Assembly (NCBI GenBank): GCA_946811185.2
Contig: OX328105.1
Location: 34,661,394 to 34,725,393 of the forward strand
DNA: 64,000 nt
Origin: Hippopus hippopus
Taxonomy: Eukaryota > Mollusca > Bivalvia > Cardiida > Cardiidae
Direction: 5' to 3'
Shown here: positions 1-10,313 of the stretch, piece after piece
Layout of the letters: every line of letters begins with the position of its first letter
Numbering within the stretch: position 1 is the first letter of the stretch
Notes under the pieces: generated by a model
Seen by the model: only the letters and a program-made list of their open reading frames with translations
Told to the model about the DNA's origin: nothing
Databases searched by the model: none
Program-made: the position numbers and the translations under genes

Positions 1-473
1 TCCAGAATTTTCTAAATGTCAAAGTGATACAACTTTGATTGGCCATTAAATCATTTGGTTTAGCTGATCAGAAGTTGTGAAACTTTCAAATTTAGAAAAT
101 CTTGGAGAATAAGACTAAGAATGTTCTTAAGAATGGTTGGTGCGTAGGGCACTGACCCAGATATTGTATTGATAATACATGCTTGACTTTTACCAAATAA
201 TAGAAACCAAACGATATTGACCTTTTTTCCAGGGAAATCTCTAAATTGTGTCATCTCTCCAAATGTATTTTTCTCCCGCTCTTATCATTTTTTTTTTCTA
301 TCTAGATAATTTTCTTCCAATTCTTTTTCCTGATGGGATTGTTAGATCAAGTTTCATCTTTCAAGTTTGACAGCATCCATTTTTTTAAGCATTTCAACTG
401 AATTTTTTCCCTCATGTCTATTCAAAGTCGGACAAAGTTGCTTTGAAATGACGAATGTGTTTAAACCTTTAAA

Positions 474-782
474 ACACTACCCCAAGTTTTAATGACCCTG
501 ATGTAGACAGGTTTTGAAAACATATTGGGAAAAGGAGAATATACTGGTCATCAGCATTTACTCCATTTTAGACTTTTTCTTTCAATTGACACTTTACCAT
601 ACAATACTGAGTTTTAACAACCCTAAAGCAGACAGCTTTTGAAAACATTTTGAAAACATTTCCCACATGATTTGTTTCCTTCCACAGAAGCAAATTTGAG
701 TTTTTGTGTCATATTAAATTTGATGTTCTGCAAATTATACATTTAATTTGGGCAAGTCTAAAATTTTGATGTTTGGTTTACC
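474..782 (+). repeat. Two degenerate family A copies in tandem
   Basis: Two decayed family A elements lie head to tail, split near 590. Each has the AGTTTTAA(T/C)(G/A)ACCCT left-arm motif and TTTTGAAAACAT before a damaged palindrome. The second keeps the right end (GGGCAAGTCTAAAATTTTGATGTTTGGT). The palindrome is largely lost in both, which suggests age. Confidence 0.6.
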
Positions 783-988
783 TAAGGATTCCAAGTTTTA
801 ATTCTCATAATGAGGAGACTTCTGAAAACGGTGTTGAAAAAGGAGAAAATGCTGGAGCATTTTTCTCCTTTTCCCACAATGTTTCTACCTTTCCAAAATC
901 CAATTTCAATTTTTATATCTCGTTTATTTTGTTATCTGCAAATGCTTTCAGTTAAGGCAAGTTTAAAATTTTGTTGTTTGGTAAAATA
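779..988 (+). mobile_element. Family A MITE, degenerate
   Basis: The left arm, a shortened hairpin (ATGCTGGAGCAT replaces the longer centre) and the right arm with CTGCAAATGCTTTCAG and TTGTTGTTTGGTAAA are all readable. The TTAA flanks are eroded. Confidence 0.65.
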
Positions 989-1257
989 AAGGTTTGTATT
1001 TTGTCTTCAGACGTTTGTTTTTTTTGTATTGGACCACAAATTGAGTATGGAACTATATGGTCTATCAAAAGCATGTGTCTTTATTGGCACCTGCTGCATG
1101 TATCATGTTCATTTAGAGCTGTTTTAAAACTTCAAATTAAAACATGTAACAGGATCTGTTAGTGAAATTTATTTTCCAAGACTGACGTTTTTGTGGATTT
1201 TGTATTTTGTCCTTTCCAGTTCTACTGCATGAAGGCCTGAAGAGCTTATAACATGAT

Positions 1258-1455
1258 GTTTCTTTACAAAATAATCCCAAGTTTTAGAAACCCAAAGAGG
1301 AAAGTGTTTGAAAATACTGTGGTAAAAGGAGAAAATGCTTGTCACCACAATGTTTTCTACTCTTTCAAAGACAAATCTCAGAACTTGAGCCACATTTAAT
1401 TTTCAGTCTGTCTGCAAATGCTTTGGGTTTAGACAGGTTTAAGAATTCATCATTT
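1258..1455 (+). mobile_element. Family A MITE with shortened hairpin
   Basis: Left end TTTACAAAATAATCCCAAGTTTTAG and right arm TGAGCCACATTTAATTT then CTGCAAATGCTTT are present. The right hairpin arm is mostly deleted, since ATGCTTGTCACC runs straight into ACAATGTTTTCTAC. Confidence 0.65.
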
Positions 1456-1467
1456 GGGTTAGAGCCA

Positions 1468-1655
1468 ACTCTTTAAACCAAACAATTTTAAACTTCTACA
1501 AATTCAAAATGTCTGTAGACAGCAAATTTAATGTTGCTATAATGATGTGAGTTGTCTTTCAAAGAGGAGAAAATATTGTTGACAAAGGAGAAAATGCAGG
1601 TCATCAGCATTTTCTCCTTTTCCTATTTTGCTTTCTAAAGACTTCTTTGACAGGA
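1468..1655 (-). mobile_element. Family A MITE, degenerate
   Basis: Reverse-oriented copy: ACTCTTTAAACCAAACAATTTTAAACTT, a CTGTAGACAGCAAATTTAATG segment, then AAGGAGAAAATGCAGGTCATCAGCATTTTCTCCTTTTCC. The distal end cannot be placed. Confidence 0.55.
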
Positions 1656-1887
1656 GATGAAAGCTGTCAGCCCAGCATATGGCTGGTCTTGGAATTAATG
1701 TCCTGATTTGAACAGAGCAGAGCAGTTCATGTTCTGTTCTATTCTGATTTGGGATGGATGTGTGAAAAATGTCCCCTTTGTGTTTGATACCGGCTGCGAA
1801 TTCACATTTCGTATGGTACTTTAAGAAGAATCTGGAGAAACTGTTTTCATGTGGTGGGTTTTGCTTGTTGTGTGCCGAAAAATGAAT
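1656..1887. other. Unassigned non-repetitive stretch
   Basis: I see no coding signal or recognised repeat here. There are short GAACAGAGCAGAGCAG repeats near 1710 only. Confidence 0.3.
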
Positions 1888-2114
1888 TTAACCCTTTACC
1901 ACACAATCCAGTTTTAATGACCCTCAGGAGGAGGCCTTTTGAAAACATTGTGGGAAAAGAAGAAAATGCTGGTAACCAGCATTTTCTCCTTTTCCCACAA
2001 TGTTTTCTTTCCTATCAAAGGAAAATTTCATCTTTTGAGCCACATTTAAATTTTCGTCTGCAAATGTTTTGAATTTGGACGAGTCTAAAATCTTGTCGTT
2101 TAGTAAAGAGTTAA
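1888..2114 (+). mobile_element. Family A MITE, near full length
   Basis: TTAACCCTTTACCACACAATCC at the left and GTCGTTTAGTAAAGAGTTAA at the right give intact TTAA-flanked termini. The central palindrome is complete with GGTAACC at its centre. The length of 227 bp is typical of the family. Confidence 0.85.
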
Positions 2115-2374
2115 TTAAATACTCTGCTATTTCATGCAATGGATGTCTGATAGACATAGACAGTTAAACTCTTTGCTAAGGAAGAGCAATGTAGAGTTCT
2201 TTGCGTTTTTTGCAGAAAGTGTAGATGAAGATTAGGCTGCGTAGAACATGCATCTGATTGTTTACCACTGTCCAACCAGTGAGTTACATTGTCTAATATT
2301 TTGTGAGATGTTCTTGACATATTACAGAGAGGATTTTTTTTTTCTACAAACTGAAATGCTTAATGTTTCAAGAG

Positions 2375-2605
2375 TTAATCCTTTACACAATGACAAATTT
2401 TTTAATCACCCTGAAATAGAAGACTTTTTGAAGACACTATGGGAAAGAGGAAGAAATGTAGGTATCCAGCAATTTCTCTTATTACCACAATGTTTTCTAC
2501 CTTTCCTAAGTGAAATTCTATCATTAGAGCCACATGTAAGTTGTCATCTGCAAAATGCCTACAACATGGGCAAGTCTACAATTTTGTCCTCTGGTAAAGA
2601 GTTAA
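2375..2605 (+). mobile_element. Family A MITE, first of a TTAA-sharing pair
   Basis: It starts TTAATCCTTTACACAATG and ends CTCTGGTAAAGAGTTAA. The hairpin has several mismatches (GTAGGTATCCAGCAATTT). Its right-hand TTAA is also the left-hand TTAA of the next copy. Confidence 0.8.
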
Positions 2606-2829
2606 CCCTTTACCAAACAATCCCTGATTTCCATGACCCTGTGAAGAAGCCTCCCGAAAACATTGTGGGAAAAGGAGAAAATGCTGGTAACCAGCATTTT
2701 CTCTTTTTCCCACAATGTTTTCTGCTCTTCCCAAAACAAATTTCAATTTTTGAGTCACATTAATTTTGTCGTCTGCAAATGCTTCAAATTAGGACCAGTC
2801 TAAAATCATGTCGTTTGGTAAAGAGTTAA
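2602..2829 (+). mobile_element. Family A MITE, second of a TTAA-sharing pair
   Basis: Complete copy with TTAACCCTTTACCAAACAATCC and GTCGTTTGGTAAAGAGTTAA ends and a near-perfect hairpin centred on GGTAACC. It abuts the previous element through a single shared TTAA. Confidence 0.88.
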
Positions 2830-3205
2830 ACAAAAATAATGCAGACAAATTCCAGGAAAAATGGCAAGAATGGGAGGTATGTGAATTTTAAATGAAACCT
2901 GCATTACATGCTCAATGAAAAGGCGATACAAATGAGTGTGCAGATGACTTTTAATTTCTCTGCTTTGTTTTATACAAATAATTTATGAACATAAAACACA
3001 CAACAATGGAATAACATGACAAACTACAAGTTTATGCAAATTGCTAGACAGAAAAAAAAAATTAAATAGATTTATGTTCTTGTTACAGTTGTAAGGACAT
3101 TAAATGTATTTCAGACTTTACTGCACGCTTTTCTATTATGAGCTGCAACCATCTGATTTGTAGAATTTGTCCCATATTTCACTTGTAATTTTTGCAGATT
3201 ATTGT
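2830..3205. other. Unassigned AT-rich stretch
   Basis: No repeat or coding signal was recognised. It contains an A-run at about 3052-3061. Confidence 0.3.
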
Positions 3206-3919
3206 TTAACCCTGTGCTACACAATCACGAGTTTTAACAACCTGCCAAAGAAGCCATTTGAAAATATTGTGGAGAAAGGAGAAAATGCTGGTAACCAGCA
3301 TTTTCTCCTTTTCCCACAATGTTTTCTGATCTTTCTGCAAATCTGCATTTACCCTTTACCACACAATCCAGCATTAAAACCACCTTTAGCAAAACAGCTT
3401 TTAAAAGCATAGCGGGAAAAGAAGAAAATACTAGTAACCAGAATTTTCTCTTTTTCCCACAATATTTTCTAGGGTTTCAAAGAAAAGAGCCATTGTTTAA
3501 CCCTTTCCCAAACAATCCCCCATTTTCACAACTCTTGACAAAGATGCCAGCTGAAAACATTGTTTGAAGAGGAGAACATGCTCATAACTTGCATTTTCTC
3601 CTTTTCCTACAATATTTTCTACCCTTGTCAAAGGACCTCATTTCATTTGTACCAGTTTCAGATTTGTTGTTGATGCTGTCAGTTTGGAAGAATTTAACCC
3701 TTTACTAAACAATCCCTGGTTTTTACGACCCTGAGATAGAAGCATTTTGAAAACGTGGGAAAAGGAGAAAATGCTGGTAACCAGCATTTTCTCCTTTTTC
3801 CACAATGTTTTCTACCCTGATGGAAACAAATTTGAATTTTTGAGTTACGTTTATTTGGTCATCTGCAAGTGCTTTCAATTTGGACCAGTCTAAAATTTTG
3901 TCGTTTGTTAAAGAGTTCA
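3206..3919 (+). mobile_element. Array of four family A MITEs head to tail
   Basis: Four same-orientation copies follow one another with junctions at about 3348 (TTTA), 3497 (TTAA) and 3694 (TTAA). The first two are cut short after the hairpin, so that a new CCCTTTACC or CCCTTTCCC left end begins where the right arm should be. The third lacks a clean right end. The fourth (3694-3919) is almost complete and ends GTCGTTTGTTAAAGAGTTCAA. Confidence 0.8.
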
Positions 3920-3941
3920 AGATTTGTTATTTAGGAAAATG

Positions 3942-4182
3942 TTAACCCTTTACAACACAGTGACCAGTTTTACCGACCCTGAGGACAAAGCTTTTGAAAA
4001 CATTGTGGGAAACTGAGAAAATGCTGGTAACCGTCATTTTCTCCTTTTCCCACAATGTTTTCTATCTTATCACAGACGAATTCCACCACTATTATTTTCA
4101 GCAACATTTAATTATTCTTCAGAATAAAATAATGCATTCATTTTAGACAGGTCTACATTTTTGTTGTGTGGTAAAGGGTTAA
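3942..4182 (+). mobile_element. Family A MITE, full length
   Basis: It runs from TTAACCCTTTACAACACAGTG to TTGTTGTGTGGTAAAGGGTTAA, so both ends carry CCCTTT/AAAGGG. At 241 bp it is slightly long, with extra bases before CATTCATTTTAGACAGG in the right arm. Confidence 0.85.
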
Positions 4183-4256
4183 ATAACATTTAATTTCTTG
4201 CCTGCAGATGCTTTCAATTTGAACATCTGAAATTTTGTAGTTTGGTAAATAGTTGT
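4183..4256 (+). repeat. Family A right-end fragment
   Basis: Only the right arm survives: CTGCAGATGCTTTCAATTTGAACA... TTTTGTAGTTTGGTAAATAGTT. Confidence 0.6.
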
Positions 4257-4289
4257 AATACATGCGGTAAATTCTTTACTTCTAAAATT

Positions 4290-4531
4290 GACCATCACTT
4301 GTATAGCGACCCTGACGTTGTTTTCATGACCAGGAGGAAGAGGTTTTTTGAAGCACCATGGGGAAATGAGAAAATTCTAGAAGCCAGCATTTTCTCCTTT
4401 TTCCCTCAATGTTTTCTGCCCTGTAAAAGACAAGTCCTATCATTTTTGGTAACATTCAGTTTGTTGTTGGCCAAAACCAAAGCTTTCAATATGGATGAAA
4501 ATCAAAATTTTGTCATCTGGTAAAATGTTAA
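4290..4531 (+). mobile_element. Family A MITE, diverged
   Basis: Hairpin arms CATGGGGAAATGAGAAAATTCTAGAAGCCAGCATTTTC are imperfect. The right end CATCTGGTAAAATGTTAA shares its TTAA with the next copy. Confidence 0.7.
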
Positions 4532-4748
4532 CCTTTTACAACTCAATCCCGTGTTTTTATGACCCTAACGGAAAAGCCTTTGAAAACATTGTTGGAAAAG
4601 GAGAAAATGCTGGTAACCAGCATTTTCTCCTTTTCCCCACAATGTTTTCTACCATGGCTAAGGCAAATCTCATCCTTTGAGTCACAATTAATTTGTTGTT
4701 TGCTTTTGCATTCAATTAGGAGAAATCTAAAGTTTTGTTGTGTGATTA
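4528..4748 (+). mobile_element. Family A MITE
   Basis: Left end TTAACCTTTTACAACTCAATCC, good palindrome centred on GGTAACC, and right arm ending TTTTGTTGTGTG. The final AAAGGGTTAA is replaced by ATTACTTGC. Confidence 0.78.
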
Positions 4749-4814
4749 CTTGCAAAAACACAGTGACCAATGATTTGGGGATGTGTGGAAAAACTGAATT
4801 TTTCTGTCTGAGTT

Positions 4815-4894
4815 ATGCTCCTTTTCCCACAATGTTTTCAAAAGGCCTCTTCTTCAGGGGCATTAAAAGGCGTCATTGTGTGGTAAAGGGTTAA
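4815..4894 (-). repeat. Family A (young subtype) half copy
   Basis: The sequence begins inside the right hairpin arm (CTCCTTTTCCCACAATG) and ends GGCGTCATTGTGTGGTAAAGGGTTAA. The GGCGTC terminus marks the low-divergence subtype seen complete at 42503, 55792, 57455 and 59929. Confidence 0.75.
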
Positions 4895-4939
4895 CAATCG
4901 ATGTTAAATAAATAGGTGTAAATGAAACAAAATTAAGAA

Positions 4940-5112
4940 ATGAGGCTGTCTGAAACATTGTAGGAAAAGAAGAAACTGCTGTGAAACAGCAAATTTTTCT
5001 TTTCCTGCTAGTTTTTCTATCCTTTTCAAGACACTTTCATTGTTAGAAGCACATTTTAATTTGTCAAGTGCAAGTGCAGGATAATCGTAAAATTTTGTTG
5101 CTGGTAGGGTAA
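4940..5112 (+). repeat. Family A MITE, degenerate
   Basis: GAAACATTGTAGGAAAAGAAGAAACTGCTG...CAGCAAATTTTTCTTTTCCTG is a decayed hairpin followed by a recognisable right arm ending TTTTGTTGCTGGTAGGGTAA. Confidence 0.55.
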
Positions 5113-5154
5113 ACCTATGCTTTACTTGTCACTATGTGTGTACTTGGACTCTAG

Positions 5155-5760
5155 ATAACTTTGAGATGCTATCACCTACATCTTCAAATGGCAAATGCTA
5201 TCTATCACCTAGGACTTGAGCATGTTGTTACCACCTTCACCTTAGCACAAAATGCTATATTGGACCTGGAGTGCAATGGTATCACATATACCTGGAGTGC
5301 AATGTCACATATAGATGCCATGAGTGCAGGCTATATTACATCTTGAGTATAACGGTATTACCTACACCTTGAGTGCAATACATATCATCAACATCTTTAG
5401 TGCAGTGTTACCACCTACATCTTAATTGCAATGATATCACCTTCACCTTGAGTGCAATGCTATCAACTAACATCTTGAGTGTAATGCTTGAGTGCAATGC
5501 TTTCTTACACCTTGAGTTTAATTCTATCACCTACACCTTAAGTGTAATGGTATCTACACCTTGAGTGCATCGATATCACCACACCCTCAGCACATTGTTA
5601 TTGCAATGATATCACCTTCAGTGCAATGCTTTCTTGCACTATTAGTGCAATGCACCTTTATTGCAATGGTATCATCCTCTTAAAGAGCTTTGTTATTTAT
5701 GTGCCTTGATTGTAATGCTATCACTACAACTTGAGTGTAATATTTACCTTTCATTTTGAG
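5155..5760. repeat. Minisatellite, ~26-bp unit
   Basis: Some 20 imperfect units of the type CACCTACACCTTGAGTGCAATGCTAT follow one another, with single-unit indels and drift. ORFs at 5161-5346 and 5373-5564 are read-through of this array and not genes. Confidence 0.85.
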
Positions 5761-6052
5761 TAGGAAAGACGATAGTCATTACAACCATTGTTTTATCTTT
5801 TTTTGTCATTGAAATAATAAACTCTGTCATGCTCAAGAACAGATTTTGGCCCAATTATGAGCAAAGGCAGTTATTTTCTTCTTTCATTACTCTAATTGTA
5901 AACACTTTCAGCAGTTTGTGTACTATTTAGGTTTCTTTTGCAGACAATTAAGATCAACATCAGACTGCATGACAACCATAGATGGCTGTTGAAAAACTGA
6001 ATGGCATATGGAGAAATTTCTAGGTGATAGCTTCTTTTGCCTCTCTGTTTGC
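5761..6052. other. Unassigned stretch, possible decayed family B body
   Basis: No intact feature. AAGATCAACATCAGACTGCATGAC near 5950 recalls the family B hairpin, so this may be the older left part of the adjacent element. Confidence 0.3.
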
Positions 6053-6158
6053 TTGACAGTGTAGATCCAAGATCAGACTGCATAATCTCTGCAGTTTGAT
6101 CTTGATCTACACTGTCCGCAAAAGGTCCTTGAGTCACACTGAGCAGCCGAAGGGTTAA
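6053..6158 (-). mobile_element. Family B GATC-hairpin element (hairpin and right end)
   Basis: GACAGTGTAGATCCAAGATCAGACTGCA pairs with TGCAGTTTGATCTTGATCTACACTGTC. The flank CGCAAAAGGTCCTTGAGTCACACTGAGCAGC leads to AAGGGTTAA. The same arrangement is seen at 37098-37203. Confidence 0.75.
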
Positions 6159-6224
6159 TGTTCAGAAAAAAATCTTTGAAATATGCTTTATTTCACTATG
6201 TTCACTCCCTCAGATTTGTCATGT

Positions 6225-6453
6225 TTTACCCATTGCCACACAATCCCTACTTTTGACGACCCTGGGAAAGAAGCCTTTAGAAAACATTGTGGGAAAAGGA
6301 GAAAATGCTGGTAACCAGCATTTTCTCCTTTTCCCAAAATGTTTTCTACCTAATCATGGACAAATTTTATCATTTGGGCCACCTTTAATTTGTCGTCTGC
6401 AAATGCTTTCAATTTGGACCAGTCTAAAATTTTGTCGTTTGGTAAAGAGTTAA
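6225..6453 (+). mobile_element. Family A MITE, full length
   Basis: 229 bp from TTTACCCATTGCCACACAATCC to GTCGTTTGGTAAAGAGTTAA. The left TTAA is mutated to TTTA. The hairpin is near perfect with GGTAACC in the centre. Confidence 0.87.
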
Positions 6454-6767
6454 TGACCACAAATTTGTACCTTGTTGACCTAAGGTCAGTAGTTGTAAAA
6501 TTAAACTTTGGTCAGCTTTGTTGTCTGTGACAACTGGCGGCATGCTTTGATTGATTGGTATGTTCATCTGGCAAAATGTATTTGTGTTTGTATGGCGTTT
6601 AACACTGTGAAAGGGCAATGTAAGATACTTTTATTGACATTGTAGATCAAGATCAGACTGCTCATAAATAAGTCAGCTTATGTTGTGATGTGTCTGAAAT
6701 AATGTTGAAAGCAATTTAGAACATAATTTTAAAGACAATAATCCAAAGGTTGACAATTAAGATTGAG
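6454..6767. other. Unassigned stretch with a family B trace
   Basis: ACATTGTAGATCAAGATCAGACTGCTC at about 6639-6665 is a left arm of the family B hairpin without its partner. TGTGTCTGAAATAATGTTGAAAGC near 6690 resembles the SINE tail. Confidence 0.4.
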
Positions 6768-6992
6768 TTAACTCTTTACTAGACAACAGAATTTTAGACT
6801 TGGCCAATTTGAAAACAGTTTGCAGACAATGATTTAAATGTGGCTTCATGATGGAATTGATTTTTGAAAGGTGAAAAAGAATAGCTGGCAAAGGAAAAAA
6901 AATGTTGATTACCTGCAATTTCTTGTTTTGCCACCAATGTTACATTCCTGTCCCACTATGTTTTCAAAAGCCTTTGTCTTTAGGTTTGTTAA
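6768..6992 (-). mobile_element. Family A MITE, diverged
   Basis: TTAACTCTTTACTAGACAACAG at the left and GGTTTGTTAA at the right. The hairpin is badly decayed (GGAAAAAAAATGTTGATTACCTGCAATTTC) and a ~20-bp insertion precedes CACTATGTTTTC. Confidence 0.7.
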
Positions 6993-7213
6993 CTTTTACC
7001 AAACAACAAATTTTTGGACTGTCCAAATTCAAAGCAACTGCAGCCTACAAAATGTTAATCATTACCTGAAATTTGTCTCTCATAGGGTAGGAAACATTTA
7101 GGCAAAGGAGAAAATGCTGGTTACCAGCATTTTCTCCTTTTCCTAAATGTTTTCAAAAGTTTTTTTTTTTCCAAGGGTTGTTAAAAGTCAGGAATTGTGT
7201 GGTAAAGGGTTAA
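6989..7213 (-). mobile_element. Family A MITE, full length
   Basis: It shares TTAA at 6989 with the previous copy. The 3' side ends AGGAATTGTGTGGTAAAGGGTTAA and the hairpin core GGAGAAAATGCTGGTTACCAGC is intact. Confidence 0.82.
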
Positions 7214-7490
7214 AAACTGGATTATTTGGTCAAGGGTTGAAGATTTGATATAATTTCTATTTGGAACCCACAGAGACATATTGCATTCTTCCATAATATA
7301 ACAGTCTGGGGGTTAGTCCGGATTGTATGAAAGTAATAGAATGGATTAGAACTGAATTAGTCTGGTATTAAAGAAAAGGAGTTGCAGATGCAAAATTGCC
7401 CTGTAGACATGTTTGTGGAAGGCATGAAAAACCTTGTTAGCAAATTTCAATCCCATTTCTTCATCGTGATGGGATCACGTCTTGATACCA
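7214..7490. other. Unassigned stretch
   Basis: No recognised repeat or coding signal. Confidence 0.3.
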
Positions 7491-7690
7491 TTAACCATTG
7501 AAGCGCCTTTCACGACTATAGTTGCCCTTATGGCCTGAGGAGATCAAGATCAGACTGTGCAAAGCATGCAGGCTTATCTTTGATCTACACTATCCTTTTT
7601 GATGAAACAAACTGTCGATAAAAGTAACCATGAAATTGCAATTATTTGGGTAATATTTCTAGAATGAACATTTCTGGTGATTTTAGTCGT
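7491..7690 (+). mobile_element. Family B GATC-hairpin element
   Basis: It starts TTAACCATTGAAGCGCCTTTCACGACTATAGTTGCCC, followed by a decayed hairpin (AGATCAAGATCAGACTGTGC...TTATCTTTGATCTACACTATCC) and the AACCATGAAATTGCAATTATTTGGG tail segment shared with 60383-60592. Confidence 0.7.
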
Positions 7691-7701
7691 TGTTCAAAGT
7701 A

Positions 7702-7886
7702 TTAACCCTTTACTACACAATTCTGAGTTTTAACGACCCCCGACGGAAGGAGCCTTTTGAAAACATTGTGGGAAAAGGAGAAAATGCTGGTAACCAGGTT
7801 TCATCATTTGAGGCACCTTTGATTTGTTGACTGCAACAGCTTTGAATTGGACAAGTGTAAAATTTTGTCATTTGGTGAAGAGTTAA
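7702..7886 (+). mobile_element. Family A MITE missing one hairpin arm
   Basis: Both TTAA-flanked ends are intact, but GCTGGTAACCAG joins directly to GTTTCATCATTTGAGG. The deletion removes the right hairpin arm and starts at the palindrome centre. Length is 185 bp. Confidence 0.85.
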
Positions 7887-8090
7887 GCCCTACAGGGCCT
7901 ATCTCATCAGTTTATAGCTGCCATTATGGGCATTATAGATCAAGATAAGAATGCATAGGATGTGCAGTCTGATACTTGATCTGCACTCTCCACATTGCTC
8001 AGATATTTTGGACAAAAGCAATCATGGAAATGCTGTTATCTGAATTCTTACTTCTTGACTGTAAAAATGTTTATTTTGCTATCTAGGAGT
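7883..8090 (+). mobile_element. Family B element, diverged
   Basis: It begins at the TTAA that ends the preceding family A copy. The body follows the family B order: TAGCTGCCATTATGG, then ATAGATCAAGATAAGAATGCA...TGCAGTCTGATACTTGATCTGCAC, then GGACAAAAGCAATCATGGAAATGC. Confidence 0.6.
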
Positions 8091-8234
8091 AAAAAAAGTG
8101 GCTTGATCTAGTTTAGATGCATTTGCAGACAGTATTGATAGAGGTCAGATATTACAGAATGTGCAGAAAATATGATTTTAAATCTTCACTCACTGTTCCT
8201 TTGAAAGGTATTTGAAACAAAATATTCTGCATAA

Positions 8235-8282
8235 CTTAGCAAACAATCCTGTGTTTTAATGACCCTGAGGAAGAGGGATTTT
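8235..8282 (+). repeat. Family A left-end fragment
   Basis: CAAACAATCCTGTGTTTTAATGACCCTGAGGAAGAGGG is a left arm that stops at the TTAA used by the next, reverse-oriented copy. Confidence 0.65.
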
Positions 8283-8509
8283 AACTCTTTACCACACAAC
8301 TAAAATGTAGACTTGTCCAAATAGAAAGCATTTGCAGAGGACAATTTGAATGTGGATCAAATGATGGAATTTGTTTTTGATAGGGTAGAGAACATTGTGG
8401 GAAAAGGAGAAAATGCTGGTTACCAGCATTTTCTCCTTTTCACAGGATGTTTTCAAGAGTTTTATCATTCAGGGTCGTTGAAATTTGGGATTGTGTGGTA
8501 AAGGGTTAC
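8281..8509 (-). mobile_element. Family A MITE, full length
   Basis: 229 bp, from TTAACTCTTTACCACACAAC to GGGATTGTGTGGTAAAGGGTTAC. The hairpin core is GGTTACC with near-complete arms. Confidence 0.86.
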
Positions 8510-8727
8510 GACATTATTGGGAAAGGAAAAGGTGCTGGCCAGAATTAACTCTACAGAATTTGCAGACAAAAGAAATTAAATGCTGGTAACCAGCATTTTC
8601 TTGTTTTTCCCACAATGTTTTCTACTTACAGGCAAGTTTCATCATTTGACCAAACCTTGATTTGTCATCTGCAAATGCTTTGAATTTGGACAATCTAAAT
8701 TTTTGTTGTTGTAAATTGTTGTATTTT
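8510..8727 (+). repeat. Family A MITE, rearranged
   Basis: Two hairpin-like segments occur (GGTGCTGGCC and ATGCTGGTAACCAGCATTTTC) with a ~40-bp internal duplication or insertion between them. The right arm ends TTTTTGTTGTTGTAAATTG. Confidence 0.55.
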
Positions 8728-9488
8728 CTAAAATAGCATATATGGTACTGGGTTGAATTGGACCATGTAGGGTTAAAATTTAAAGACTCTCGGGGATAAA
8801 AAGCAATTGTAGCTACAAGGAGTTTATTTTTGTGAAAATTGGGTTCCCCTGGCTGCCTTATTTGGTGTCTGGTTCCAGCTTGAAGTGAGCTAATGATCTC
8901 TTATCTGGTGAAATAACTGGAAACAACCTTATTGAGTAAGAAACTTCATGGTAATTACCACATTGCAGGGAACCAATACTGGAGCCAGAACATCAAATTA
9001 GTAATGAACTGTTACTGACCTGATTGCTTTTGGTCATGTCACTGGTTTGTAAGTGTGGCTTCTGGAATGCTTAGTTCAATTATGATTTAGTCTTTCCAAC
9101 TTTAAAGATAATGATGAGTCCTTGATCATCCAGCAAGCATCAGCCACAGGAAGAGGGCTGTGTGTGACTTATTTATAACAACAACCATTCTTTTCAAGTT
9201 GCTTTGGCAAGATGGAGCATCCTGGTACTGATGAAACTCTTGCAAGATATGAATGCGGGAGATGTGGGTTAAAGTGTTAAAAACTGTGTAAAACACCATT
9301 AAATCAACACTATCTCATTATTCATTGTAGGCTTAAATGGTTAGAAAGTGGCCAGTAGCCTGGATAATACAGTGAGTTTGTTTCAGCGAAGAAATATTAA
9401 GTATTTCCTAAACAAAAGATCAACCATGAACCAGATATTACCTTGAAATAGTCTGCATTATGTCACAGGGTTTTTTTCCATGAACATA
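8728..9488. other. Unassigned 0.76-kb stretch
   Basis: No intact repeat. GGTACTGATGAAACTC...GTGTAAAACACCATTAAATC at about 9222-9306 may be a decayed SINE tail. Confidence 0.3.
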
Positions 9489-9658
9489 CACCTTTTACCA
9501 AAAAAAAGAAGGCTTTTGAAAGCACTGTTGGAAAAGGAGAAAATGCTGGTTACCTTTCAAAGATCAATCTCTTCAATTGAACCCATTTAATAATTTGCCT
9601 CAAATGCGTTCAATTCAGACTCCCCTAAAATTTTTTGTCTGGTTAAAAAAGTTGTTAA
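9489..9658 (+). mobile_element. Family A MITE missing one hairpin arm
   Basis: The left arm reaches ATGCTGGTTACC and then jumps to TTTCAAAGATCAATCTC. As at 7702 the break sits at the palindrome centre. Right end TTTTTTGTCTGGTTAAAAAAGTTGTTAAC. Confidence 0.75.
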
Positions 9659-9878
9659 CTCTTTCAAATGGATGAAATATGTCTTACTAGAATGGAAAAA
9701 GACCAACTGTTTTCCAAAAGGTGTTGTCAATACATGTACTTATCTTATATAAAGACTTAAAAACTCAAACTTGTACAGCAAAATTGGGTGAAAGAGCTAA
9801 AATTTTTCTTTGCTTGAGTGGTGAACATTTATTATCCATGGAAACCCCATTAGTGTTGAAATTAGTGAGGCTTCATCA

Positions 9879-10102
9879 ATAACCCTTTACCACACGACAA
9901 TTTTAGCCTGGTCCAAATCAAAAGCATTTACAGACAGCATAGTAAATATTACTCAAAACATAAATTTGTCTTTCAAAGGGTAAAACATTGTGAGAAAAGG
10001 AGAAAATGCTGGTTACCAGCATTTTCTTCTTTTCCCACAATTTTTTCAAAACCCTTCTTCCTATGGGTCATTAAATCTCAGGATTGTGTGGTAAAGGGTT
10101 AA
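9879..10102 (-). mobile_element. Family A MITE, full length
   Basis: ATAACCCTTTACCACACGACAATTTTAG to GGATTGTGTGGTAAAGGGTTAA, with a good hairpin centred on GGTTACC. The left TTAA has become ATAA. Confidence 0.85.
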
Positions 10103-10313
10103 TCCTTATTTCACCTTTTACTGTTGTAATTGCCTTTGCAGCCAAGGTAGATCAATATCAGACTGCAAAAAGATACAGTCTGATCTTTAATTTACTCTGT
10201 CAGCAATGCTAAGACATTTTGGACTATGGCAACTGTGAAATTATTGCTCTTAAAAGGGTAGTTGTTCAACAATGAAATTGAATGTAGGGTTAATTTGGCT
10301 CTCTGAGGGTTTA
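10099..10313 (+). mobile_element. Family B element, near full length
   Basis: It starts at the TTAA ending the previous family A copy (TTAATCCTTATTTCACC) and ends CTCTGAGGGTTTA. Hairpin: GTAGATCAATATCAGACTGCA / TACAGTCTGATCTTTAATTTAC. Confidence 0.7.

Noticed and set aside
1924..1999. Rho-independent terminator from the strong hairpin
   Set aside because: The hairpin is the family A palindrome, dispersed in both orientations in eukaryotic DNA; bacterial termination does not apply.
2248..2763. 171-aa ORF on the plus strand
   Set aside because: It reads through two family A copies and their palindromes; no domain, and the same peptides recur elsewhere in unrelated contexts.
5155..5760. CRISPR-like array
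   Set aside because: The units are contiguous ~26-bp minisatellite repeats without unique spacers, in a eukaryotic context.
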